Shown in pieces: positions 9,270-20,090 of a stretch of 64,000 nt of DNA. Location of the stretch: NCBI RefSeq assembly GCF_004027225.2, contig NC_044302.2, positions 40,034,510 to 40,098,509 on the forward strand, written 5' to 3'. Under the pieces are notes generated by a model. It saw only the letters and a program-made list of their open reading frames with translations. It did no database searches and was not told where the DNA came from. Source of the DNA: Strigops habroptila. Its lineage: Eukaryota > Chordata > Aves > Psittaciformes > Psittacidae. Numbering within the stretch: position 1 is the first letter of the stretch; the number at the start of each line of letters is the position of its first letter. A program made the position numbers and the translations under genes.

Positions 9270-11632
9270 AGAGGGATAATCGGGTTTACTGGACTGTGTG
9301 GATCAGATGGCCTGGCACATCAGTCCCACAGAAGTATAAGGCTCTAGTAGATACCGGTGCACAGTGTACTCTGATGCCATCAAGGTATCAAGGGGTGAAA
9401 CCCATTTCTATTTCTGGAGTGACAGGAGGATCCCAAGCGTTAACTATGCTGGAAGCTGAAATCAGCCTGACTGGGAGGAAGTGGCAAAAGCACCCCATTG
9501 TAACTGGTCCAGGGGCTCCATGCATCCTTGGCATAGACTATCTCAGGAGAGGGTATTTCAAAGACCCAAAAGGGTATAGATGGGCTTTTGGTATCGCTGC
9601 CTTGGAGACAGAGGAAATTAAGCAGCTGTCCACCTTACCCGGTCTCTCAGAGGATCCTTCTGTTGTGGGGTTGCTGAAGGTCGAAGAACAGCAAGTGCCA
9701 ATTGCGACCACAACAGTGCACCGGCGGCAATATCGCACCAACCGAGACTCCTTGATTCCCATCCATAAGCTGATCCGTAGACTGGAGAGCCAAGGAGTGA
9801 TCAGCAGGACCCGCTCACCCTTTAATAGCCCCATATGGCCAGTGCAAAAGTCTAATGGAGAGTGGAGATTAACAGTAGACTGTCGTGGCCTGAACGAAGT
9901 CACACCACCATTGAGTGCTGCCGTACCGGACATGTTAGAACTTCAGTATGAACTGGAGTCAAAGGCAGCCAAGTGGTATGCCACAATTGACATTGCCAAT
10001 GCATTTTTCTCAATCCCTTTGGCAGCAGGATGCAGGCCACAGTTTGCTTTCACTTGAAGGGGCGTCCAGTACACTTGGAACCGACTGCGCCAGGGGTGGA
10101 AACACAGCCCTACCATCTGCCATGGATTGATCCAGACTGCACTGGAACAGGGGCAAGCTCCAGAACACCTGCAATACATTGATGACATCATCGTGTGGGG
10201 TGATACAGCGGAAGAAGTTTTTGAGAAAGGGAGGAAAATAATCCAAACCCTGCTGAAGGCCGGTTTTGCCATAAAACGGAATAAGGTCAAGGGACCTGCA
10301 CAGGAGATTCAATTTTTGGGAATAAAATGGCAAGATGGACGCCGCCAGATCGCCACAGATGTGATCAACAAGATAACAGCAATGTCTCCACCAACTAACA
10401 AGAAAGAAACACAAGCTTTCTTAGGTGGTGTGGGGTTCTGGAGAATGCACATCCCAAATTACAGTCTGATTGTAAGCCCTCTCTACCACATGACCCGGAA
10501 GAAGAATGATTTCAAATGGGGCCCTGAGCAACAACAAGCCTTTGAACAAATTAAACGAGAAATAGTTCATGCAGTAGTCCTGGGACCAGTCCGGGCCGGG
10601 CCAGATGTGAAAAATGTGCTCTATACCGCAGCTGGGGAGAATGGTCCTACCTGGAGCCTCTGGCAGAAAGCTCCAGGGGAGACTCGAGGTCGACCCCTCG
10701 GCTTTTGGAGTCGGGGATATAAAGGATCCGAGGCCAGCTATACTCCCACTGAAAAAGAGATACTGGCAGCCTATGAAGGGGTTCGAGCTGCCTCAGAAGT
10801 GATTGGAACTGAAGCACAGCTCCTCCTGGCACCCCGGTTGCCTGTGCTGGGCTGGATGTTCAAAGGCAGGGTCTCCTCTACACATCATGCAACTGATGCT
10901 ACATGGAGTAAGTGGGCCGCACTAATTACACAACGAGCTCGAATAGGAAATCCCAGTCGTCCAGGAATTCTAGAAGTCATCATGGACTGGCCAGAGGGCA
11001 AAGATTTTGGGATGTCACCAGAAGAGGAGGTGACGCGTGCTGAAGAGGGCCTACCATATAATGAACTGTCAGAGAGTGAAAAGCAATATGCCTTGTTTAC
11101 TGATGGGTCCTGCTGTATTGTGGGAAAGCATCGGAGATGGAAGGCAGCTGTGTGGAGTCCCCTGCAACATGTTGCAGAAACTGCTGAGGGAGAGGGTGAA
11201 TCGAGTCAGTTTGCAGAGGTGAAAGCCATCCAGCTGGCCTTGGACATTGCTGAACGAGAAAAATGGCCAGTGCTTTATCTCTACACTGACTCATGGATGG
11301 TGGCAAACGCCCTGTGGGGGTGGTTGCAGCAATGGAAGCAGAGCAACTGGCAATGCAGAAGTAAACCCGTCTGGGCTGCTGCATTGTGGCAAGATATCGC
11401 TGCTCGGGTGCAGAACCTGGTGGTGAAGGTACGCCACGTAGATGCTCATGTACCCAAGAGTCGGGCCACTGAGGAACACCAGAACAACCAGCAAGTGGAT
11501 AAAGCTGCTAAGATTAAAGTGGCTCAAATGGACTTGAATTGGCAACATAAGGGTGAATTATTTTTAGCCCGGTGGGCCCATGACACCTCAGGCCATCAAG
11601 GCAGAGATGCAACATATAGATGGGCTCTATAA
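9242..11632 (+). pseudogene. ERV pol, protease-RT-RNase H part, interrupted by a nonsense codon
   Basis: This part of pol continues gag's frame after the amber codon. Protease shows the active-site DTGA (near 9350). Reverse transcriptase follows with TIDIANAFFSIPL and the catalytic YIDD (about 10177). RNase H shows FTDGS (about 11098), TDS (about 11286) and a late DAH motif (about 11440). The zinc-binding histidines of integrase begin near 11575. A TGA at 10055-10057 stops the frame inside the RT palm, where related elements have tryptophan; the frame is open again immediately after, so this is a single-codon lesion. The frame ends at a TAA at 11630 because of a frameshift. It is dead as an enzyme gene, although domains and spacing are otherwise well kept. 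Confidence 0.92.
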
Positions 11633-12411
11633 CGATGGACACTATTGCCCAGGTTATTCACGAATGTGAAACATGTGCTGCAATTAAGCAAGCCAAGCGG
11701 TTAAAGCCTCTCTGGTATGGAGGACGATGGCTGAAGTACAAGTATGGGGAGGCCTGGCAGATTGACTATATCACACTCCCACCAACCCGCCAGGGCAAGC
11801 GCTATGTGCTTACCATGGTGGAAGCAACCACCGGCTGGCTGGAAACATACGCTGTGTCCCACGCCACTGCCCGGAACACTATCCTGGGCCTTGAGAAACA
11901 AGTCTTGTGGCGACACGGCACCCCAGAGAGAATTGAGTCAGACAATGGGACTCATTTCCGGAACAACCTCATAGACACTTGGGCCAAAGAGCATGGCATT
12001 GAGTGGGTATATCACATCCCCTACCATGCACCAGCCTCTGGGAAAATCGAACGGTACAATGGGCTGTTAAAAACTACACTGAGAGCAATGGGTGGTGGGA
12101 CTTTCAAACACTGGGATACACATTTACCAAAAGCCACCTGGTTGGTTAACAGTAGGGGATCTGCCAACAGGGCTGGCCCAGCCCAATCAGAACTTTTACG
12201 TACTGTAGAGGGGGATAAAGTTCCTGTGGTGCACATAAAGAATTTGTTGGGGAAGACAGTCTGGGTTATTCCTGCTTCAGGTAAAGGCAAACCCACTCGT
12301 GGGGTTGCTTTTGCTCAGGGACCTGGATATACTTGGTGGGTAATGCGGGAAGATGGGGAAGTCCGATGTGTACCTCAAGGGGATTTGATTTTGGGGGAAA
12401 ACAGCCAATGA
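11629..12411 (+). pseudogene. ERV pol, integrase part in a shifted frame
   Basis: Integrase continues in a different frame from about 11629, and bases appear to be missing at the junction: the interval between the N-terminal His pair (upstream frame) and the CETC pair (about 11671) is shorter than usual. The core has the DD35E triad: Asp in WQIDYI (about 11762), Asp in IESDNG (about 11941) and Glu in KIER, with exactly 35 residues between the second Asp and the Glu. A C-terminal DNA-binding-type segment follows and ends at TGA 12409-12411. The ATG at 11620 is unlikely to be a real start. The frame downstream of the shift is intact. Confidence 0.9.
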
Positions 12412-12726
12412 ACTCAATTGTACGCTGTTGCCTGCTCTATAACACTTTTATAGCCCACCAGCTAGATATCTTCAGGTCGCCAGCAATTGACCCTGACTTC
12501 CCTCCGATCATCACCTCAACAAAGAATGAATTTTGAGGAAACCAGACAAGCTCAGCAGTGACCAGACGAGTTTGGCGGTATCATCAGCAGGCAACAACCC
12601 CACACCATGTACCGTCCCTCCTGCCCTGAAAGACTATTACAAGAGATGGAGCCTGACATCATGGACTGGATGAGTTCAGCAATTTTACAGGGATTGGTCC
12701 ATGGACTAGGGAATGATATCTTTCTC

Positions 12727-12767
12727 TGTGTGTGGGTGTGGGTGTATATATATATGTGTATATATAT
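12727..12767. repeat. (TG)n/(TA)n microsatellite inside the provirus
   Basis: Alternating TG then TA units over about 40 bp, ending shortly before the polypurine tract. Confidence 0.9.
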
Positions 12768-12825
12768 GGGACAGGGGTGATGGTGTGCTGAGAGATGTGG
12801 GATCTGAGCATGACGTGAATGGTAT

Positions 12826-12840
12826 GGAATAAGGGGTGGA
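12826..12840 (+). other. candidate polypurine tract
   Basis: GGAATAAGGGGTGGA is purine-rich with two T interruptions and ends 3 nt before the 3' LTR, where plus-strand priming is expected. The interruptions make it an imperfect tract. Confidence 0.5.
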
Positions 12841-12843
12841 TAC

Positions 12844-13414
12844 TGTCCTGGGTTCAGCTATAGCAGTCATTTTTCTCCTTCTTAGTAGCTGGTGCAGTGC
12901 TGTGTTTTTTAACTTTCAGCCTGGGAACAACGCTGATAACACTGATGTTTTTAGTTGTTGCTAAGTAATGTTTATTCCAACCAAGGACTTTCTCAGTCTC
13001 ATGCTCTGCCAGGGAGGAGGGGAAGCCGAGAGGAAGCAGAGACAGGACACCTGACCCAAACTAGCCAAAGGGGTATTCCATACCACAGCACGTCATGCCC
13101 AGTATATAAACCGGGGGGAGTTACCCGGAAGGGCTGATCACTGCTCGGGTCGGGCCGGGTATCGGTCGGCAGGTGGTGAGCAATTGTATCCTCTCCCCTT
13201 TTTATTTCACTAATCGTTATTATCATTGGTGGTAGCAGTAGTGGTTTTGTATTATACCTTAGTTGCAGGACTGCTCTTATCTCAACCTGTGGGAGTTACA
13301 TTCTTCCCATTCTCCTCCCCATCCCTCCGGGAGCGGGGGGAGGAAGAAGGTGGGGGGGGGAGTGAGCGAGCAGCTGTGTGGTTCTGAGTTACCGGCTGGG
13401 CTCAAACCATGACA
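12844..13414 (+). mobile_element. 3' LTR of the provirus
   Basis: 571 bp, collinear with the 5' LTR without length change, and about 13 substitutions by eye. Several differences are CpG decay in this copy. At four sites it carries the variant seen in the solo LTR at 1754 rather than that of the 5' LTR. Confidence 0.95.
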
Positions 13415-16400
13415 GTAATTCAAAGTATAACTTTCAATCACTTTTGGACACTATAAACTCAGTCATATTCCTTTCAAACTATGCCCCTTAGGTTCATGCT
13501 TTTTATAAATATCTCATTTATTTTAATAAGCATCGAAAGCTCCAATTTAATAACTATTATTCAACAACATATGTTATCTCTGCTGACAATCATCTAGATT
13601 ACCTTAAAATCAGAGTGGTAGTATCTAATAGAGTATTTTTACAGATTTTTAAAGAAGTTTTACGAAAAAAAGAAAGAAAAAATAAAATTTAAACTCTTAT
13701 AGTCAGTGTAGCTAAGAATGACAGGTAATGAAAGAAAGTACCTGGCCTTACCTTAATTTTCCTAAAAACTAAATGCTTAAGAAATCATCTACCACAGGTT
13801 TTATTTTTCTATGTCAGTATAAAATGAAAAGCATTGTGGAGGATATGGTAAAAATTTCTTAGTGCTGGAAATAAGAATGCCGTGTGTTAGAGTTATCAAA
13901 ACCATTAAATATGATCAACAGATGATTTGTTTAGACTGGTTCATATTTAAAATTTCAATTGTGAGCCACTTTCTTCATATAACGAGTGTTTCATTGGCAT
14001 TTATAACTCAAAGCAGTCAAATATTAAGCAAAAGATTCTTTGGAAACTTTGTAAGTGGTGTGGGTTTTTTGTTCTTTTTTTTCTTTTAAACAGCTACAAG
14101 GAAAAATCAGCAAAGAAACAGCTCAATAAATACTTCTGCAAAAACACAACAAAGTCAAGAAAAGCTTTACATCTGTCCTTTTTATATTATACCTAAGGGT
14201 AAATTTCACTCAGCTCTTGGCATGAGGAAAAGGTAATGAGCATGCCAATTATTTTCTCAGGCTGTAGAGGATAGGGTGAAGATTCATTGCTGTTTTCAGA
14301 AGTGATAAAGATGATCTGAAACACCCAGAATGTTTATACTCAGTCTGCCTTCTTTAATCCAATTATTGTCTGCCAGAAAAATCCAATCCCAGTAGAGAAA
14401 TGCGGTGTAATCACAGGTGAGAAATTCTATGCCGCATCCCAGAGCATATATATCACATCTTTGTTCCAGCTTAGAGGTAGTAGAGTGAATTCAAATTGGA
14501 TATAAATCCTATAGCGTGTTAAGTACCTTTACCACAATAACAAACCTTTTAATTGCATGATGGTTGTATATTTGATCTTTGCTCACAAAACCATGAACAA
14601 TTTCAGATCCAAGTAACAGACTACATTACAGATATTAATTCCTTACATTCATGTAAAGCCATTCTTAGCCGAGTTGCCAGAAACTAAATTAGATGTCAGC
14701 ACACGGATGTTAATATATTCCTTGTTTTCCTGGGCTAGTTTTTAAACTTGTATTCAGTAAATAAAATTGTTTCTAGTAAGTACTGTGTTAACTAGACCAG
14801 GCTTTTCAATATTTCAAAAATATGAGCTAGCACGCTGCAGCATGTTAGTTTTTTAGGCTAGACACTTATGACATAAAATAATGGAATACAATTACTTAAT
14901 TCTATCAGTTAAGCATAAGTAGCCATATCTATCAGCATAAAATTATGAGGCTTTTTATAATGCAAATGAGTCAGTTCCTTTTAAACACAACACTAGAATT
15001 TTGATTGAAAGATATGACAGTGACCCAGCATAAAGCTTATGGTTATATGCAGTTCCCCAAGAGCAAATGCTAGAAAACTGAGCATTGATAGGCTAGCTTT
15101 GACAAATTCTTTCACAATGTTGAAACTTTTTACTCATATAAGGATGCATCTTCTCTGGGGCCAAGTATTTCTCCAAAAGGCACAGTAGTAGACAGTTATC
15201 CAAACATTTAATAGCTTTGGACTGAGTGAATAGTCAGATAAAGTGACTCCAGTGAAACGGAAGTTTCATTTTTTAATTTTTCTGGCATCTGTGAAGTTTT
15301 AGGCTGTGTGGGTTCTAGATTGTGTAGTATATATTGGCTGGGCAGTGGCCAAAGGAGAAGGAGAGTAGAATAAAAAAGTTGTAAACAAAAAGAAACAGCT
15401 GTAGACACAGACACACAAAATTTGTAAATTTCTATTTCACTTTTCAATCTGACAGAAAGTTTTATACAATGTGACTTTCTCAGGACAGATCAAATGCATA
15501 ATTTCCACTGATTCATTGCCAAGAATAAGACGTTGCAGAAAAAATCTTTATTCTTTTATTAATTTGGTCTATATTTGATGTCCTGAAAAACAGGATGACA
15601 GACTGGCATTTCTCCAAGACTTAGAGTCAGCATTTTACTAAGTGAAGTATACTTTACCAAGTATAGCTATTCTGAAATATTCAGATCTTTGAAAAACAAT
15701 AGGACAGGATCCAAGTACAACTACATCAGCAGTGGTCAGCCCACAACATATAAAACACAGTATCAGGTGAATCTCTAGTGAATACTGGCAACATAACCAA
15801 AAAAATCTTGGTCAGAGCATGGAAACCTAATTATTTGTGTTAATGGACCAGAATTTTCAGTGGCTTCAAAATATGATCCAGTTCCTGTGGCACAAAGGTT
15901 CTTCTGTCTATCAAATGTGGCATTTCTGATGCAAACATTGAATGTAATCAATGTACATTAGTTCAATCAGCTAAGCAAGAATTTATACTTTCTTTTTTTT
16001 TTTTAATTACAGCTCATTACGGCCTATCCTTTCCTCCAGGTGACCATATTTCACACTTATATTATCCATTATTGAATTCTCTTTTTCCTTCCATTAATGG
16101 CTCTTTTTTTCCAAGTCATCACTCTTCTTCAGACATCACAGAGTTTGTTAGCATGGTTCTGTCTCTCAGCAAGACTGTAGGACTGTCACAAGCAAGTATT
16201 TTCTTGACTTTTCCATTGTTATTCACCCAAACACCCAAAACGTTAACAAAATGAGAGTTTTCAATGACATTCAGTGGTCATGTAGAGGAGAATATGAAAT
16301 ACAAGTAATGCTGCATCAAGTTTTCTATAGTCTGTAATGTTAGGGGATAGGAGACAGACCTGTCATAATCAATATTCTGCCTAACTCTGAAGAATACTGT

Positions 16401-19370
16401 GACAACATGAAGAGTTCCCCATATTTACTGCACAAAACATACTGCACAGCAAACACTTCCAGCAGAAGTTTTTCCACGCACCGAGAGCAGTCTCGGTCAT
16501 CTTGTATTAGCAAAATGAAAATTAATCAGCTCTAGTTTTATATGTGTAATTTCACACCCCTTGGAGATATGTATGCATGTTTGTTGTTGTACTACAATAG
16601 TAGTACCTAATAATTTTTTCCTCCTTAGATACAACATCTAGGCAATATGTACATATATAACCAGCTATGCCAGAGTCTTTCAAATATTAATTGACCGACA
16701 AGCCATGGCGATAATATTGGTGCATTCGGCTCCTGCAAGTCATCCTAACAGTAAGTCAAGAAAATAATCTCAGTCAATGCTATGGTGTCAGCTCTGCCTT
16801 TAAACCGTGCTTTTATAGTTCTCTTACAGCCCTCCCACCTGCTGGAAAAACAATTGTAACTGGTCTTTTAATTTCCCCTAAAACTGTTGAAAGATAATTG
16901 GGCTATAAAGAGAAGTTTTCAAACCCCAGCAACTTATTGGCAGCTCATCCCATGAAGCAAAATACATTTTCGTGTGTTAAGAAAAAAAAAAAAAAAGCTG
17001 CAAGGTTACTATTCTGATAAATACATTAAACCAAAACCAAAACCAAAAACAAAAACAAAAACAAAAAAAACCCCTTCTTATGTATGAAAATATCTTATAG
17101 TGAATAATCTCAAATGTTACGCAAAAGTAAACCAAAATCTATTTTCTTCTTCCTGTCTTATTTTTATTTCATGCCAATATACAAAAGTATATTAGATCAA
17201 GGAATCTATCAATATGTGATTCTCCTTCAAAATCTAGGATTTAAGCAGAGTCAACACCTCACATAAATTAATGTCAAAATTGAGCTAAGTGACATCAATA
17301 GTATGGTATTTTTTGAATACATGTCTGAAGTCATTCTGCTTGCTTTGTTTATGGTAACAAATTCAAAACCATATTCAGGAAGAGCAATGCATGTATATAT
17401 ATGACTGAGATTTAAAAAAAAAAAAAAATCCAAACATCAGAATACTTGAATCCCAGATTTTGAAAGCACATCACATGTTCATAATAAAAACTGCAGATTT
17501 TATAAGTAAAGCTATAAACCTTTAGATGTCTATCAAAATACATAGATCTCATCTCAGATCATTTTCTTATGAAAGAAACCTACTTCGAGAGATAAATCTC
17601 ACCTTATTTGTGTGAGAAACTGTCTCCCACCAAAAGCCAAGGCATTATAGCTTAATTAGCAGAGCATTCTAGATGTAGCTTCATGCTAATAAGGGAAAGC
17701 CAGGCTGTAGAGCATCCCTAAGATGAATTTCCTCTTGTACGAAAGCCTCATGGCCCATTGTACATGAGTTTAGCCAAACATACATAATCATGCTATACAG
17801 CACTATTCAAGACAGCTCAAGATTAGCTAATTCAAAACTGAGTTAGTTATAACACCAAATACAATACAGTGTCTTGCCAAGACATGATTTACCAGCCTCT
17901 GCTTTGAGAAAGCTAGTCCAAGTACCATACATTTGGACTCACAGCTTGGACATCTACCCAGAGCAATTTGTCTTGGCTTTCAGATCCCTTCTTAAACACA
18001 GCAACCATAAGCAGTATCTAGTCCTCCATTTCATCATACCATTGCCAGCATCTGTCTGCATCGCTGGCAATATGCAATGCTCCATCCTAAACATGCAGTT
18101 TACAAGGCCTAGATTTCCCTCCGCTTGAGATCCCACAGCCAAATAGTCCCAGCCTGTTTTTCCTTGCCAAAGATATTCCCAAAAATCCCCGGCCTGGAGT
18201 TCTTCGTAATTACCCTAAGTATCCTTTAATTAAAGGAAGATTTTTCTCTTCTTCCCATACCAGTCCACACTGCACTGGTTTCTTTTCCCTAACCTGCCTC
18301 TCTCTAACATTGTTCCTAAATTTTTTTCCGTTTCCTTCCCTCTAGTAGAAAAGGGTTGTGGTAAAGTAGCCAACTTCATCCCAGTAGTCATTTCAAGGAA
18401 AACCATTTTAGTCATGCTCAGTTACTGTGATAACAGTACATGGATGTTCTGGAAGACACTAAGAGCTAGGAAAAGTCTTTGGTGAACAAAATTTACAAGT
18501 CTTTCTTGAAAATGCCAATTTGTGGCACTTAGAAGACAAACCTGAACAGATATTTACAGTTATGGGAAATATCAAATGCCTGGCAAAGCCATGCTGACAC
18601 AGATCAGGTTTTCAGCTCAAAGCCTGGAGGTATGGTATCATTTTCTAAAACAAACCCATCCTTTCTTTTTTTTTTTTACGTCAAATAGCAAACTATTTTT
18701 CCCTATTTCCCTGGTCAGAAACGGTTTGAACTTCCGGTGTTTCCAGAAAAAAAAAAAAAAAGCTGAAATACTTATCTAGCATACAAAACCTCAGCTTAAC
18801 AGATAAGCAAATCATAAGCAACCAGAAACAGTCTTGCAAGGTGTCAGACAACTACAGAATTTCAGTTCTAAACAGCAAACACAGTGAGCTGCAAGATAGA
18901 GCCCAAGCAGGCATACTTTACGTAGCCTGAAGGAGCTCCACGGCACAACAGGTTATTGCTGTGTAATGCTGAGCAGACGAGGTTCTACGACGAGCAAAAC
19001 AGCTGAACCAACAGACAACTTAGTATTTTTCTGTTCAAACCCCTGCACAGCTCTTTCATGAGTCACATTTATAAGCCTTCACCAGACAGTGCTGCTGCAG
19101 TGCCACAAGCACACCCCAGCACAGCCCTCTAGCTCACTCAAACTGAGAAACATATTTCTATGCTGTGAAGTTTAGGACTGAGACAAAATTAACATTTTTC
19201 CCAAGTGCTTAGGAGACTGTAGGCAGAAAGGCATGTTATAACAGCCTGTCAGTGGTGACCCTCCTGGCCTGGTCATGAAAGACTAGAAGTCCACCCCTCC
19301 CTTGGGTAAACAACCACTCTGGCTGCCAGCTACACAAGCCACTCTCCACCACCATATCTGTCCCTTTATC
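13415..19370. other. gene-free AT-rich stretch
   Basis: No exon, RNA gene or transposon recognised. It has scattered A runs (16982-16996, 17414-17427) and an A/C-rich tract listed separately. Confidence 0.55.
17029..17074. repeat. (AAAAACC)n/(AAAAAC)n low-complexity tract
   Basis: ACCAAA and ACAAAA units over about 45 bp. Confidence 0.85.
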
Positions 19371-20090
19371 ACAGAATCATAGAATTGTTTGGGTTGGAAA
19401 GGACCTAAAGATCATCTAGTTCCAACCCCCCTCCCATGGGCAAGGACACCACACACTAGATGATGTTGACCAAGGCTCTGTCCAACCTGGCCTTGAACAC
19501 TGCCAGGGATGCAGCATTTACCACTTCTTTGGGCAACCTGTTCCAATGCCTCACCATCTTCACAGTAAAGAACTTCTTCCCTATATCTAACCAGACTTCC
19601 CTTGGTTTAGTTTAAACCCATTACCCCTTATCCTATTGCTACAGTCTCTGATGAAGAGTCCCTTACCGGAATTCTCGTAGGTCCCCTTCAGATACTGGAA
19701 GGCTGCTATGAGGTCTCCATGCAGCCTTCTCTTCTCCAGGCTGAACAGCCCCAGCTCTCTCAGCCTGTCTTCATGTGGGAGGTGCTCCAGCCCTATTATC
19801 ATCCTCGTGGCCCTCCTCTGGACTTGCTCCAACAGCTCCATGTCCTTCACCAGAACTGCACACAGTACTCCAAGTGGGGTCTCACGAGAGCAGAGTAGAG
19901 GGGCAGGATCACCTCCTTTGACCTTCTGGTCATGCTCCTTTTGATACAGCCCAGGACACGGTTAGTTTCTGGGCTGCGAGCACACACTGAAGCCTGCTCA
20001 TGTTAAGTTTCTCATCAACCAACACCCCCAAGTCCTGCTCCGCAAGGATGCTCTGAATCACTTCTCCATTCAACCTGTATCAGTCATGTC
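19371..20090 (-). mobile_element. CR1 LINE fragment, 5'-truncated
   Basis: Reading the minus strand, this is the 3' end of a CR1 retroposon. It includes the C-terminal part of ORF2 (frame at 19587-19850, with [12 protein letters not shown] and [13 protein letters not shown] signatures) and the 3' tail, ending at 19371 in the typical ATTCTATGATTCTGTG-like repeat. The internal order matches other avian CR1 copies without large gaps. The 5' boundary near 20090 is approximate. This is the only CR1 on the minus strand here. Confidence 0.93.

Larger units (their letters stand above)
12412..12843 (+). other. provirus 3' segment without env or dUTPase
   Basis: These 432 bp between pol and the 3' LTR have no frame resembling env or dUTPase. 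They include a TG/TA microsatellite. ERV-L-like elements normally lack env, so this is probably the original layout rather than a deletion. Confidence 0.75.
6020..13414 (+). mobile_element. near full-length ERV-L-like endogenous retrovirus (LTR-gag-pol-LTR, no env)
   Basis: Two 571-bp LTRs with TG...CA ends enclose a tRNA-Lys-type PBS, gag, a pol coding protease, reverse transcriptase, RNase H and integrase, and a short 3' segment without env. The flanks are GAAAT (6015-6019) and GTAAT (13415-13419), a 5-bp target duplication with one mismatch. The pol sequence, the 5-bp duplication and the lack of env fit class III (ERV-L-like) elements. The two LTRs differ at about 13 positions by eye (about 2.3%), so the insertion would be only a few million years old if they were identical at integration. 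Gag is open, but pol has a nonsense codon and a frameshift, so the copy is not autonomous. Three more LTRs of the family or a close relative lie in the window, at 1754, 40279 and 48235. Confidence 0.95.

Noticed and set aside
12412..12843. Possible env or dUTPase after pol
   Set aside because: Only 432 bp, with no long frame and no motif of either family.
19587..19850. Minus-strand protein-like frame with [12 protein letters not shown]
   Set aside because: Not a host gene: it is the C-terminal remnant of CR1 ORF2 and is annotated as part of that element.
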